A DNA stretch of 32,846 nucleotides from Azovibrio restrictus (GTDB taxonomy: Bacteria > Bacteroidota > Bacteroidia > Chitinophagales > Chitinophagaceae): contig JANLJF010000087.1 of assembly GCA_029255605.1 (NCBI GenBank), forward strand, positions 1-32,846, written 5' to 3'. The notes beneath the pieces are model-generated. The model was not told the DNA's origin. It searched no databases and saw only the letters and a list, made by a program, of their open reading frames with translations. Below are positions 1 through 8,533 of the stretch, in pieces; the stretch's first letter is position 1, and the number at the start of each line of letters is the position of its first letter. Made by a program: the position numbers and the translations under genes.

Positions 1-97
1 GTTTTTTGCCCGGCTTTCAATATACCCCTATGCAAGACACCATAAATCGCATGGCAAGGTCATTTCTGTCCTTTCATGACATAAAAAATTGACATTT

Positions 98-130
98 TTT
101 GGTTTTTTATTAAAAACATTTGTAAACTTG
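98..130 (+). promoter_or_regulatory. Putative rho promoter (Bacteroidota type)
   Basis: A TTTG at 98-101 is followed after 21 bases by TAAACTTG at 123-130. This matches the Bacteroidota sigma-factor consensus TTTG-N19-21-TAnnTTTG except for one base in the -7 box. Transcription would start near 137 and leave a leader of about 150 nt before the rho start codon, long enough to hold autoregulatory RNA. The rest of 1-285 shows no ORF or clear hairpin. The call rests on motif matching only. Confidence 0.4.
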
Positions 131-285
131 CATTTATCAGGAGTATCACTCCATTCTTTCATTCAGAAACCTGAATACTTTCCCATTTACTTATTTAACA
201 CTGGTACTTCCGGAAAAAATTAATAAAGGGACCTTTAGGATTAATGATCATTTAGAACAAACACTTTTTTAGAAAAAAATCACGC

Positions 286-1956
286 ATGCCTTACGACATT
301 CTGCAATTGAATGAGATGCTCGTTCCCGAGCTGTTAGATGTTGCTGAACATATGAAAATCAGCAACGCACGTTCCCTCGATAAACAAGCCTTAATTTATA
401 AGATATTGGATCAACAAGCTATAAACCAATCAGCCGGCGCATCGGAAAACGAAAACAAAAAGCCGCGCGCCCGCAAACCTAAAGCGGAAGCACCGGCAGA
501 AGAAAAAGCACCGGCAGCAACCGCGAATAGCGAGGAAGAAGATGGCAAAAAACGCCGTGCCCGCAAACCCAAAGCTAATAACACAGAAGAAGCTGCGCAC
601 GCAGTTGCAGAAGAAAAGGCGGCACACAGGAAAGAAGCAAGCCCTGCTGCTGAAGCTACACAGCAAGAAGTATCGGATATCGTAATGCCGGATACTTCAG
701 ATTCTGAAGTACAACCTCCGCAAGAACCAACCGCCGGCGAACCTGCTGAGCGTCCTCAACAAACACAACAGCAACAACAGCATCATGGCCGCCACCAGCA
801 GCGCCGCGAACAGCAACAGCAAAATGCATTTAATGTAGAGTTTGACGGTGTGGTCTTCAGCGAAGGTGTGCTGGAAATGATGCCTGATGGATATGGTTTC
901 CTGCGTAGCAGCGACTACAACTACCTGAGTTCTCCCGATGATATTTATGTTTCTCCTTCACAGATAAAATTGTTTGGCCTCAAGACAGGCGATACCGTTC
1001 GCGGTACTGTGCGCCCGCCAAAGGAAGGTGAAAAATATTTTGCATTGCTGAAAGTGGAAACCATAAACGGGAAGCTGCCCGATGAAATACGCGATCGCGT
1101 ACCATTCGATTACCTGACACCGTTGTTCCCTTTTGAAAAGCTGAACCTGTCTAGCCCCGGCAATAACTACAGCACACGCATCATGGACCTGTTTACTCCA
1201 ATAGGTAAGGGTCAGCGTGGCCTGATAGTAGCCCAGCCTAAAACGGGTAAAACCATGCTGCTGAAAGAGGTAGCCAATGCTATTGCAGCTAATCACCCCG
1301 AGTGCTACCTGATGATAGTACTGGTAGATGAGCGCCCGGAAGAGGTTACTGATATGCAGCGCAGTGTTCGTGCAGAAGTTATCGCTTCTACCTTTGATGA
1401 GCCAGCTGATAAACACGTAAAGGTTTCCACCATTGCACTGCAAAAAGCAAAACGCCTGGTAGAGGTAGGACACGACGTAGTTATCCTGCTCGACTCTATT
1501 ACCCGCCTGGCACGCGCACACAATACCGTAGCACCTGCAAGTGGTAAAGTATTGAGTGGTGGTGTGGAAGCCAACGCGATGCAAAAACCAAAACAGTTCT
1601 TTGGTGCTGCCCGTAAAATAGAAAATGGTGGTTCACTTACCATACTGGCTACCGCCCTGATAGATACCGGTTCTAAAATGGACGAGGTGATTTTTGAAGA
1701 GTTTAAAGGTACCGGTAACATGGAGCTGCAATTAGACCGTAAACTGGCCAACAAGCGTGTTTTCCCTGCTATCGATATTACATCCTCTTCTACCCGCCGC
1801 GATGACCTGCTGCATGGCAAGGAAGTGCTCAATAAAATGTGGATACTTCGCAATCATATTGCAGATATGCACACCGATGAGGCTATGAAATTCCTGCTAC
1901 AGCAAATGAAAGGCACCAAGAACAATGAAGAGTTCCTGGCTACAATGGGTAAGTAA
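286..1956 (+). CDS. rho: Transcription termination factor Rho
   Basis: Hexameric RNA helicase that ends transcription by pulling on nascent RNA in an ATP-dependent way. The protein has 556 residues, much longer than the roughly 420 of E. coli Rho. A Rho N-terminal domain lies at about 4-45. A low-complexity insertion follows at about 48-180, first Lys/Arg/Ala/Glu-rich and then Gln/His-rich. The cold-shock-like RNA-binding domain spans about 193-265, and the RecA-type ATPase follows with Walker A AQPKTGKT at 316-323 and the conserved stretch from LSGGVEANA to STRRDD. The ATG at 286 gives the expected MPYDI start. The gene stands alone between its own long leader and a strong terminator at 1973-2009. 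The insertion is the unusual part; Bacteroides Rho has a comparable disordered region that drives condensate formation. The identification is secure. Confidence 0.97.
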   Translation: MPYDILQLNEMLVPELLDVAEHMKISNARSLDKQALIYKILDQQAINQSAGASENENKKPRARKPKAEAPAEEKAPAATANSEEEDGKKRRARKPKANNTEEAAHAVAEEKAAHRKEASPAAEATQQEVSDIVMPDTSDSEVQPPQEPTAGEPAERPQQTQQQQQHHGRHQQRREQQQQNAFNVEFDGVVFSEGVLEMMPDGYGFLRSSDYNYLSSPDDIYVSPSQIKLFGLKTGDTVRGTVRPPKEGEKYFALLKVETINGKLPDEIRDRVPFDYLTPLFPFEKLNLSSPGNNYSTRIMDLFTPIGKGQRGLIVAQPKTGKTMLLKEVANAIAANHPECYLMIVLVDERPEEVTDMQRSVRAEVIASTFDEPADKHVKVSTIALQKAKRLVEVGHDVVILLDSITRLARAHNTVAPASGKVLSGGVEANAMQKPKQFFGAARKIENGGSLTILATALIDTGSKMDEVIFEEFKGTGNMELQLDRKLANKRVFPAIDITSSSTRRDDLLHGKEVLNKMWILRNHIADMHTDEAMKFLLQQMKGTKNNEEFLATMGK

Positions 1957-1972
1957 CAAGCATATAGTACAT

Positions 1973-2009
1973 AAAAAGTAAAGGCTCGCATGGCGAGCCT
2001 TTACTTTTT
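1973..2009. terminator. Bidirectional intrinsic terminator between rho and the T9SS protein gene
   Basis: A perfect 17-bp inverted repeat (1973-1989 and 1993-2009) with a 3-base loop ATG has a GC-rich core GGCTCGC/GCGAGCC, a T run on the plus strand side and an A run on the other. It can therefore stop transcripts from both convergent genes. It lies 16 bases after the rho stop codon and 20 bases beyond the end of the convergent gene. Confidence 0.9.
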
Positions 2010-2029
2010 TTATTACCAATAATAGTTCT

Positions 2030-4648
2030 TTATTGTATAGATATTTTGGTTCGGTACACTTCATTATTGTATCGCACCTGTACCAGGTAGATGCCTTTTG
2101 CTGCACCCGCAAGGTCGAAAGTAGCTTTTGTAGCTACGCCTACTTTCTGTGCTATTATTTTACCTGTCATATCCAGTACCTGTATGCTTGCATTGCCGGC
2201 ATCCATTGGCAGTTCTATAACCAGGTAGCCATTGGTAGGGTTAGGATATGCTTTTACGGCTTGCGCATTCATATCACCATTCTCACCAGCTTCCTCATTG
2301 TTGAACTTAGCAGGAGGACAGTCGCCTACTTTACAGCCGTGCGCCAGGTGTGCTGCTACAGCGCTGCTGGCTATGCACAATGTTTGCGGGTTGCCAGGAT
2401 TTCCCGGAGGATAGTGACATACGGTTACTTTATTGTTGTTATTACCACACCTTGCATCTACCACCCTTATCATTTGCGAAACAGTACGTGTACATCCTGA
2501 CGCATCTGTAATAGTTACTGTGTAGGTTGTGGTACTCGTTGGTGATACTAGTGTAGTGGCAGATGTAGGATTAGCTACAGTCGCGGCAGGGCTCCAGCTA
2601 TATGTATAGCCACCCGCACCACCTGATGCCGAAGCAGCTAGTGTAACACTTTGCGGTCCATAACCTAAGTAGATAGTGTATGGTGTATGTCCTGTTATAG
2701 TTACTACAGGGCTTACAGATATACTGCCCGTTATCGCTGTAGGCTCTGTTATGGTAGTAGTATCAAAAGCAGTACAGCCATTAGCATCTGTCAAAGCAAA
2801 TGTATAAGTACCTGCTGTCAGGTCGGTTACATCTTCTGTAGTAGCACCATTACTCCATGCATATGTCACCGGCGATGTAGTGTTAGCCGTCGTGATATTG
2901 ATAGCCCCGGTAGCTGCCCCATTGCACAATACATGGGTCACTGTTTTAGATAGTGTAACGGCACATTGTATCACGGTCAGTTCAAAATTTTGAGAAGCAT
3001 TACCACAGTGTGTACCGTTTATGTGATTCAGTGAGTCTTCTATTTCTATGCCTACATGGTGAATACCTGTATCGGCAACGGTAGGCGAGCCCGAAATTGT
3101 CCAACTGCCATCGTTGTTATCGGTCAGCGTTAGCCAGCTTGGTAAAATTGCATTTTCTATGCCCACTTTATCCCCTTGTGCAGAATCCGCATCGGCAGTA
3201 GTGAATGTATAGCTGAAAGTTTGGCCTGCAGCAATGGTGATATTAGGCTGTGTGCTGGTAAATACAGGTGGGTGATTTATCAGGTAAGTAATAGAATCGT
3301 TTACAGATTCGCCATATTTGTCTGTGGCTTTCATCACCAGCAAATGTTGGCCCCAGTCGGCTGAAGTGGTAGGCCAGGTTATTACTGTTTGTACGGGATT
3401 TGCTTTTGCAGTTGGCAATGACGGGCTGAACGACATGCTGCCTGCTACACCAGTTACAGCCGATATAGAAACACTATCTGTAGTATCAGGATCTATAGCG
3501 CGGAATGTTTCGCTAATCGTTGTTCCCGGCAAATAGCAAAATGTACTGGCATTGCCCGGTGTAGGTGAAACAAACTGCGGCCTCATTGATACTACTATAT
3601 TTACAATACTGTTGGTTTGGATGGTAGCTATATCCTGCGCCAGGAAATTAACCTGGTATGTACCCAGTTGTGCGTTTGTAGGTGTCCAGCTAAAGCTTCG
3701 CGTTACGGGATTGCCATTAGCAGATGCAAAAGTTGCGCCTACCGGCAAGCCAAGGGCATTCAAAGTAACCACATCACCCATATCATTATCCAAAGCTTTT
3801 ACATTGAAGGATAGTGTTTGGCCTGGCTGAATAATGTAGTTAGCATTATTACCCGGCGTTACGGTGTAGTCAAATACAGGCGGCGTAGAAGGGCCTGTTA
3901 TACGCAACATCAGGTCTAATTGTATCCTCGCGCCTTTGCTGTCGGTTACATACACTACAGCATTATAAAGCTGGCCAATGACCTTACCAACGGTGCTGAA
4001 GGACAGGACACCTGTCGGGCTAACAGTCAGGCCGGTTGGTTGCACGGTTGAAGCTCCAAAACTTCCATTGGGTGCTAATGAAAAGGTAAGCGCATCACCA
4101 TTAGGGTCTGTAGATGGTATCTGATAGCTTACTGTGCTATTTACAGGCATACTGATGTAAGGCGGCACAGTTGATACCGGAGCATCGTTATTATTACCTA
4201 CTGTTACTGTAGATATAACCCTGTAATCACGGTCGGGGTTATTCATCAGGCTAGAGATACGGCAGCATCCGTCAAAGGAAGCTGTATATGTAGCCGATAC
4301 TGACGGATATGTTTTAATGTACTCGAACTGGCCGTATATCCAGTTTTCAGTTGTGTTTACAGATGTTACAAACAATGTAATGGGAACAATTGATCCTGAG
4401 CCAGGATTAAACCCTATACCCGTATTAACCGTAGAACCCACATTAGGCAATGGGCCTCCAAATGGAAAATCTCGTCTCCATGCCTGGGTAATTCTGAATT
4501 TGATTTGATACGGATTACCGGGTACACGTTCCCAGGTAATGTTACCATAACGGAAGTGCGTTGCATACGTATCGTTTGTGCAGAAAATAAAAACGCTGAA
4601 AAGCAGTAAGGTGAAACACCTTCGTAACAAATTTGGGGTCTTTTTCAT
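2030..4648 (-). CDS. Secreted T9SS-type A sorting domain protein with cadherin/Ig-like and SprB repeats
   Basis: An 872-residue surface or secreted protein of unknown function. A signal peptide (cleavage after Ala29, YATHF junction) is followed by several roughly 100-residue cadherin/putative-Ig modules between about 150 and 545, each with the PPxF...G(Q/N)T...D-N-D pattern. A SprB-type repeat lies at about 565-630 (AWSNGATTEDVTDL...GTYTF) and a PKD-like module at about 660-733. A Cys/His segment at about 737-775 contains CHYPPGNPGNP and AVAAHLAHG. The last 75 residues begin YPNPTNGYL and end TKISIQ, a typical T9SS type A sorting domain that is removed after outer-membrane export. The gene is monocistronic, with a candidate promoter at 4754-4786 and the shared terminator at 1973-2009. 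Adhesion or matrix roles are plausible, but no catalytic domain is visible. Confidence 0.85.
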   Translation of the reverse strand: MKKTPNLLRRCFTLLLFSVFIFCTNDTYATHFRYGNITWERVPGNPYQIKFRITQAWRRDFPFGGPLPNVGSTVNTGIGFNPGSGSIVPITLFVTSVNTTENWIYGQFEYIKTYPSVSATYTASFDGCCRISSLMNNPDRDYRVISTVTVGNNNDAPVSTVPPYISMPVNSTVSYQIPSTDPNGDALTFSLAPNGSFGASTVQPTGLTVSPTGVLSFSTVGKVIGQLYNAVVYVTDSKGARIQLDLMLRITGPSTPPVFDYTVTPGNNANYIIQPGQTLSFNVKALDNDMGDVVTLNALGLPVGATFASANGNPVTRSFSWTPTNAQLGTYQVNFLAQDIATIQTNSIVNIVVSMRPQFVSPTPGNASTFCYLPGTTISETFRAIDPDTTDSVSISAVTGVAGSMSFSPSLPTAKANPVQTVITWPTTSADWGQHLLVMKATDKYGESVNDSITYLINHPPVFTSTQPNITIAAGQTFSYTFTTADADSAQGDKVGIENAILPSWLTLTDNNDGSWTISGSPTVADTGIHHVGIEIEDSLNHINGTHCGNASQNFELTVIQCAVTLSKTVTHVLCNGAATGAINITTANTTSPVTYAWSNGATTEDVTDLTAGTYTFALTDANGCTAFDTTTITEPTAITGSISVSPVVTITGHTPYTIYLGYGPQSVTLAASASGGAGGYTYSWSPAATVANPTSATTLVSPTSTTTYTVTITDASGCTRTVSQMIRVVDARCGNNNNKVTVCHYPPGNPGNPQTLCIASSAVAAHLAHGCKVGDCPPAKFNNEEAGENGDMNAQAVKAYPNPTNGYLVIELPMDAGNASIQVLDMTGKIIAQKVGVATKATFDLAGAAKGIYLVQVRYNNEVYRTKISIQ

Positions 4649-4753
4649 GATTGCTTATATTTTAGTTAGTGAAAAAATCCTATCTAAACTATTTGCAATT
4701 CAATGTACACTTGGCGGTTACATCTATTATCTCTCTCTTATTGAATTGGGCTA

Positions 4754-4786
4754 CAAATATTGCAATTATTCTATAACAATTCCAAA
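4754..4786 (-). promoter_or_regulatory. Putative promoter of the T9SS protein gene
   Basis: Read on the minus strand, TTTG (4786-4783) is followed after 21 bases by AATATTTG (4761-4754). This is one mismatch from TTTG-N19-21-TAnnTTTG. It lies about 105 bases upstream of the start codon at 4648, in the AT-rich gap between two minus-strand genes. Motif evidence only. Confidence 0.4.
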
Positions 4787-4832
4787 TAAATTATGAAAAC
4801 AGACAATATTTTAATTAAAATAATACAGAAAC

Positions 4833-5252
4833 TTAACTACTATGATCAGCTACTATCACCCAGGCTCCCTTTACCTTCCTGAACAATAATGTGAAGCTGC
4901 CAGCAACTTCGCCTATTGTACGCTTCAGTGCCCATTTACCTAATACAAAATAATACTCCCTGCTCAATTGCTTTACTTGCAATATTTCGAACGATAGCTT
5001 GCCCATTTTAGCAGTATCGCTATAAGAGCGCTTATACCGCTCCAATGTTTCTTTATAACCATAGGTTGGTCCGCTTTTGCCTACAAAAACAAGGCTATCG
5101 CTATTCCAGTAACCCTGCATATACTCTTCTATGCTCCCCTCATTCCAGGCTTTCATTTGCTTATCCAATACAGCTCTTATCCGTGCGTCATCAGTTTGCG
5201 CAATCACTGTGCAAGGGTATAGCAGTAGCGCTATTAGTAGTATCCTTATCAT
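4833..5252 (-). CDS. Exported DUF4440/SnoaL-like (NTF2-fold) protein
   Basis: A 139-residue protein with a short signal peptide (MIRILLIALLLYPCTVIA, cleavage before QTDD). The rest fits the NTF2-like DUF4440 family: a first helix with AVLDKQMKAWNEGSIEEYMQGYW, a strand pair around SLVFVGKSG, then YKETLERYKRSY, and a C-terminal sheet ending in WVIVADHSS. Members are small cone-shaped domains that act as ligand pockets or enzymes; no function can be assigned here. The length is normal for the family. The gene appears to stand alone: a 26-bp palindrome lies just upstream (5277-5302) and 184 bases separate it from the next gene downstream. An enzymatic steroid-isomerase-like role is possible but unsupported. 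Confidence 0.75.
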   Translation of the reverse strand: MIRILLIALLLYPCTVIAQTDDARIRAVLDKQMKAWNEGSIEEYMQGYWNSDSLVFVGKSGPTYGYKETLERYKRSYSDTAKMGKLSFEILQVKQLSREYYFVLGKWALKRTIGEVAGSFTLLFRKVKGAWVIVADHSS

Positions 5253-5276
5253 TCGGGAAAGATAGTAAAAACAAAA

Positions 5277-5302
5277 AAGGTAATTGTATATACAATTACC
5301 TT
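5277..5302. repeat. Perfect 26-bp palindrome upstream of the DUF4440 gene
   Basis: The 26 bases are identical on both strands. The centre is GTATATAC and the arms end in AAGG/CCTT. On the minus strand the palindrome is followed at once by a run of six T, so it could act as an AT-rich terminator or attenuator. It sits only 25 bases before the start codon at 5252, so it could equally be an operator for a dimeric regulator. Confidence 0.6.
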
Positions 5303-5492
5303 GACATGTGTTATAGGGGCTGCTGCCGCGGGTTTACAGTATGATAGCGATTGGGTAGATGTTCTTTGTAAAAGTATATAATCATCAATACTTTGAATGA
5401 GCTATCAGACGGATGAAAGGATTGATTTGACTAAAGTGGGTTTTCATTTGACGAACAGTTAATATGGCCTTGCTATTTATCGCTGCTTAATA

Positions 5493-5520
5493 AAAATGCC
5501 CCGTATTAACGGGGCATTTT
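5493..5520 (-). terminator. Terminator of the ACIII-cytochrome oxidase operon
   Basis: An 11-bp inverted repeat (5493-5503 and 5510-5520) with a 6-base loop has a GCCCCG/CGGGGC core flanked by A and T runs. It lies 30 bases beyond the coxA stop codon and is placed to end the minus-strand respiratory transcript. The flanking runs make it symmetric, so it could also stop plus-strand read-through. Confidence 0.85.
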
Positions 5521-5549
5521 GCAATATTTAAATACGGCAATATCATTGT

Positions 5550-7367
5550 TTAATGTGCTTCTTCGCCTGGTTTCAGTGGCACTGTTTGCGGTATAAAGTC
5601 ATTACCGTTACCATCGTCTTTATAGTCATATGGCCAGCGGTGTACTTCAGGAATATCACCTTCCCAGTTACCGTGTCCGGTTTTGATAGGTGTAGTCCAT
5701 TCAAGTGTCGGAGAACCCCATGGATTCTTAGTAGTCATTTTGCGGCCACGGAAAATGCTAACAAAGAAGTTAACAACAAACAGCAACTGAGCAAAGAACA
5801 CCAGTATGGCGGCAATACTTATGAAAGCATTCAGGTCATTGAATTGTTTGAAAGACTCCCATGCGCTATAGTCGTAGTAACGACGTGGCATACCCGCGAT
5901 ACCTTCATAGTGCATAGGCCAGAATATCAGGTAAGCGCCTGCAAACGTCAGGAAGAAGTGAATATAACCGAGGGTATTATTCATGAAGCGTCCAAACATT
6001 TTAGGGAACCAGTGATAGATACCGGCGAACATACCAAAGAAGGCAGATACACCCATTACTATGTGGAAGTGCGCAATTACAAAGTAAGTATCGTGCAGGT
6101 GAATATCCAGTGCAGAGTTACCCAGGAAGATACCTGTAAGACCACCGGAGATGAACAGTGATACGAAACCAAGTGCGAACATCATCGGAACCGTAAAGCG
6201 TATGTTACCTCTCCATATAGTAGTAAGCCAGTTAAATACTTTTACCGCAGATGGTACGGCGATAAGCAGCGTTAACAGTACGAACACAGAACCCAGGAAC
6301 GGACTCATACCCGTAACGAACATATGGTGCGCCCATACCAGGAAGGCCAGTACAGTGATACCTATCAGGGATATGATCATCGCTGTATAACCGAATATCG
6401 GCTTGCGGCTGTGGTTTGAAAGTACCTCTGAAGCCATACCCATACCCGGAAGCATGATGATATACACCTCAGGGTGGCCCAGGAACCAGAACAAGTGCTG
6501 ATAAAGGATAGCAGAACCACCTACGTGCGGCAATGCTTTACCACCTATGAATATTTCAGACAGGTAGAAGCTGGTGCCGAAGTTGCGGTCGAATATCAGC
6601 AGTACAAAACCTGAAAGCAGTACAGGGAAAGAAAGTACACCCAACACAGCTGTAAAGAACAATGCCCAGATAGTAAGCGGCATGCGCGTCATGGTCATAC
6701 CTTTGGTACGCATGTTCAGGATAGTAGAGATGTAGTTAAGACCGCCCAGCAGAGATGACACAACGAACAGAGCCATGCTTATCAGCCACAAATCCATACC
6801 TATTCCGGAACCTAATGATGCTTCTTTCAGTGCGCTCAGCGGAGGATAAGTGGTCCAGCCACCTGATGCAGGTCCTGTCTGTACAAATAATGATACAAAC
6901 ATGAAAACACTTGCAACAAAGAAGAACCAGTAAGACAGCATATTCATAAAAGGAGATGCCATATCGCGTGCACCTATCTGCAGAGGAATAAGCAGGTTGG
7001 CAAATGTACCGCTCAGGCCGGCTGTCAATACGAAGAATACCAGGATGGTACCGTGCATGGTTACCAATGCATAGTAAAACTCAGGGTTCAATTTACCCCC
7101 TTTTGCCCACTCGCCCAGGAATGTTTCCATGATAGGGAATGTCTGATCAGGGAAACCAAGCTGAAGACGGAAGAATACAGACATCAATGCGCCTATAACA
7201 GCCCATATGATACCTGTAATAAGAAATTGCTTCGCAATGATCTTATGGTCCTGGCTGAAAATGTACTTTGTAATAAAGTGCTGCTCATGGTGCTCATGGC
7301 CATGATGATCAGCATGCGCGTCGTGTGTGTGCGCTACATTTGGTCCTTGAATGATAACGTCGCTCAT
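5550..7367 (-). CDS. coxA: Cytochrome c oxidase subunit I (heme-copper oxidase, A type)
   Basis: Catalytic subunit that reduces O2 to water and pumps protons across the inner membrane. It has 605 residues from the ATG at 7367; a GTG 9 bases upstream is in frame but less likely. About 12 membrane helices are visible. Key residues (numbered from this ATG) are heme a ligand His105 in TMHGT, the GHPEVY motif with CuB ligand His298, Glu300 and the Tyr302 that is cross-linked to it in this family, the CuB pair His347-His348 in WAHHMF, and the heme a3/a ligands in HDTYFVIAHFHIVMG. Glu in GHPEV places it in the A1 group. The N-terminus carries an unusual His-rich segment (about 10-30). It is the last gene of the operon, 38 bases after coxB. 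Confidence 0.97.
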   Translation of the reverse strand: MSDVIIQGPNVAHTHDAHADHHGHEHHEQHFITKYIFSQDHKIIAKQFLITGIIWAVIGALMSVFFRLQLGFPDQTFPIMETFLGEWAKGGKLNPEFYYALVTMHGTILVFFVLTAGLSGTFANLLIPLQIGARDMASPFMNMLSYWFFFVASVFMFVSLFVQTGPASGGWTTYPPLSALKEASLGSGIGMDLWLISMALFVVSSLLGGLNYISTILNMRTKGMTMTRMPLTIWALFFTAVLGVLSFPVLLSGFVLLIFDRNFGTSFYLSEIFIGGKALPHVGGSAILYQHLFWFLGHPEVYIIMLPGMGMASEVLSNHSRKPIFGYTAMIISLIGITVLAFLVWAHHMFVTGMSPFLGSVFVLLTLLIAVPSAVKVFNWLTTIWRGNIRFTVPMMFALGFVSLFISGGLTGIFLGNSALDIHLHDTYFVIAHFHIVMGVSAFFGMFAGIYHWFPKMFGRFMNNTLGYIHFFLTFAGAYLIFWPMHYEGIAGMPRRYYDYSAWESFKQFNDLNAFISIAAILVFFAQLLFVVNFFVSIFRGRKMTTKNPWGSPTLEWTTPIKTGHGNWEGDIPEVHRWPYDYKDDGNGNDFIPQTVPLKPGEEAH

Positions 7368-7405
7368 TATTTGCACTTTTATATGTTCGCCTTGGTTGCG
7401 AACGA

Positions 7406-8467
7406 TTACTTCATCGTTATTGCTTTAACACTATCAGTTTTCTGTTCTGGCTGGGCAGCACCTTCCGCAGCTGGTGCAGGTGTCGCAGCCGGAGGATTGG
7501 CAGATGCATAGTACGTCTGTTGCTTCGCCATCCATGCATCATACTCTGCCTGTGTTTCTACTATTATAGTACCCCTCATTGAGTAGTGGCCTTTACCGCA
7601 CATCTGGTCGCAGGATATTTCGTAAACGAAATCCTTGTTACCGGTGATCTCTTTCATCTTGGCAGTAGTAATAGTTGGGGTGAACCACATTGTAGTAGTG
7701 ATACCCGGTACAGCATCCATTTTCATACGGAAGTGTGCAAGGCCTACATCGTGTATTACATCCCTCGATCCTATAACCAGGCTTACAGGTTTGTTTACTA
7801 CCAGGTGCAGCTCACCATTCTGTGCCACTACGTCATCCAGGTTGTCTTTATCAGTCCAGTCTAAACCCAATACGTTATTGGCATCATTTATTTTACGGAA
7901 GTCTTTTTTGCCCAAAACACCATCTTTACCCGGATAACGAATGATCCAGTTAAATTGTTTACCTACTATTTCAACCACAGCAGCGTTTGAAGGCGCGGCG
8001 CCAGTCATTCTGCCCCAGTTGCGCAAACCTACTGCTACCAGACAGGCCATCGCAATAGCAGGAATGGTTGTCCATATCAATTCCAGCTTATTGTTGTGGG
8101 CGTAGAAGAAAGAACTTCTTTTTTCTGTAGACTGGTATCGGAAGGCAAACCAGAAAAGTATAGTTTGTGTAAGAAAAAACACGATACCTGTTACTATCAG
8201 CGTAACCAATAGCATGCTATCATACTCCACACCGTGGTTTGAAGCTGATACAGGCAACATTTTATCTATCAGTGCATCGTGGCACAACCATATGCCATAC
8301 AATCCCAGCAAGAAGAAAACTACCAGCAACCAGGCCATCGTCCGATTCACCCTTGCGTTAATTTTCTCTTCGCCACGCAATATGGTAGCGTATTCACTGG
8401 CTTTTGCTATCTGGTATATGATAACAAATACCAGTATTATCAATGCTATTGTTAATAATCCCGACAT
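7406..8467 (-). CDS. coxB: Cytochrome c oxidase subunit II
   Basis: Carries the binuclear CuA centre that receives electrons from cytochrome c or directly from alternative complex III. It has 353 residues, with an extra hydrophobic N-terminal segment (about 3-20) before the usual two-helix hairpin (about 44-63 and 85-110), and then the soluble cupredoxin domain. The CuA site is CDQMCGKGHYSM at about residues 285-297 (C-x3-C-x3-H-x2-M) plus the upstream His in DVIHDVGLAHF; the usual Glu between the cysteines is Gln. The QFNWIIRYPG aromatic motif fits the electron-entry region. There is no fused C-terminal cytochrome c domain. The tail is Ala/Pro-rich. It lies between actF and coxA in the operon. 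Confidence 0.95.
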   Translation of the reverse strand: MSGLLTIALIILVFVIIYQIAKASEYATILRGEEKINARVNRTMAWLLVVFFLLGLYGIWLCHDALIDKMLPVSASNHGVEYDSMLLVTLIVTGIVFFLTQTILFWFAFRYQSTEKRSSFFYAHNNKLELIWTTIPAIAMACLVAVGLRNWGRMTGAAPSNAAVVEIVGKQFNWIIRYPGKDGVLGKKDFRKINDANNVLGLDWTDKDNLDDVVAQNGELHLVVNKPVSLVIGSRDVIHDVGLAHFRMKMDAVPGITTTMWFTPTITTAKMKEITGNKDFVYEISCDQMCGKGHYSMRGTIIVETQAEYDAWMAKQQTYYASANPPAATPAPAAEGAAQPEQKTDSVKAITMK

Positions 8468-8533
8468 GGTCAGTTATCTTGTATTTACTATTATTAAGTT
8501 TTTATAGTCCTGTTACAGAAAATCTCTTCAATC

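Noticed and set aside
958-1584. Minus-strand ORF (208 codons) inside rho
   Set aside because: Lies fully inside the conserved RNA-binding and ATPase part of Rho; no independent evidence of coding.
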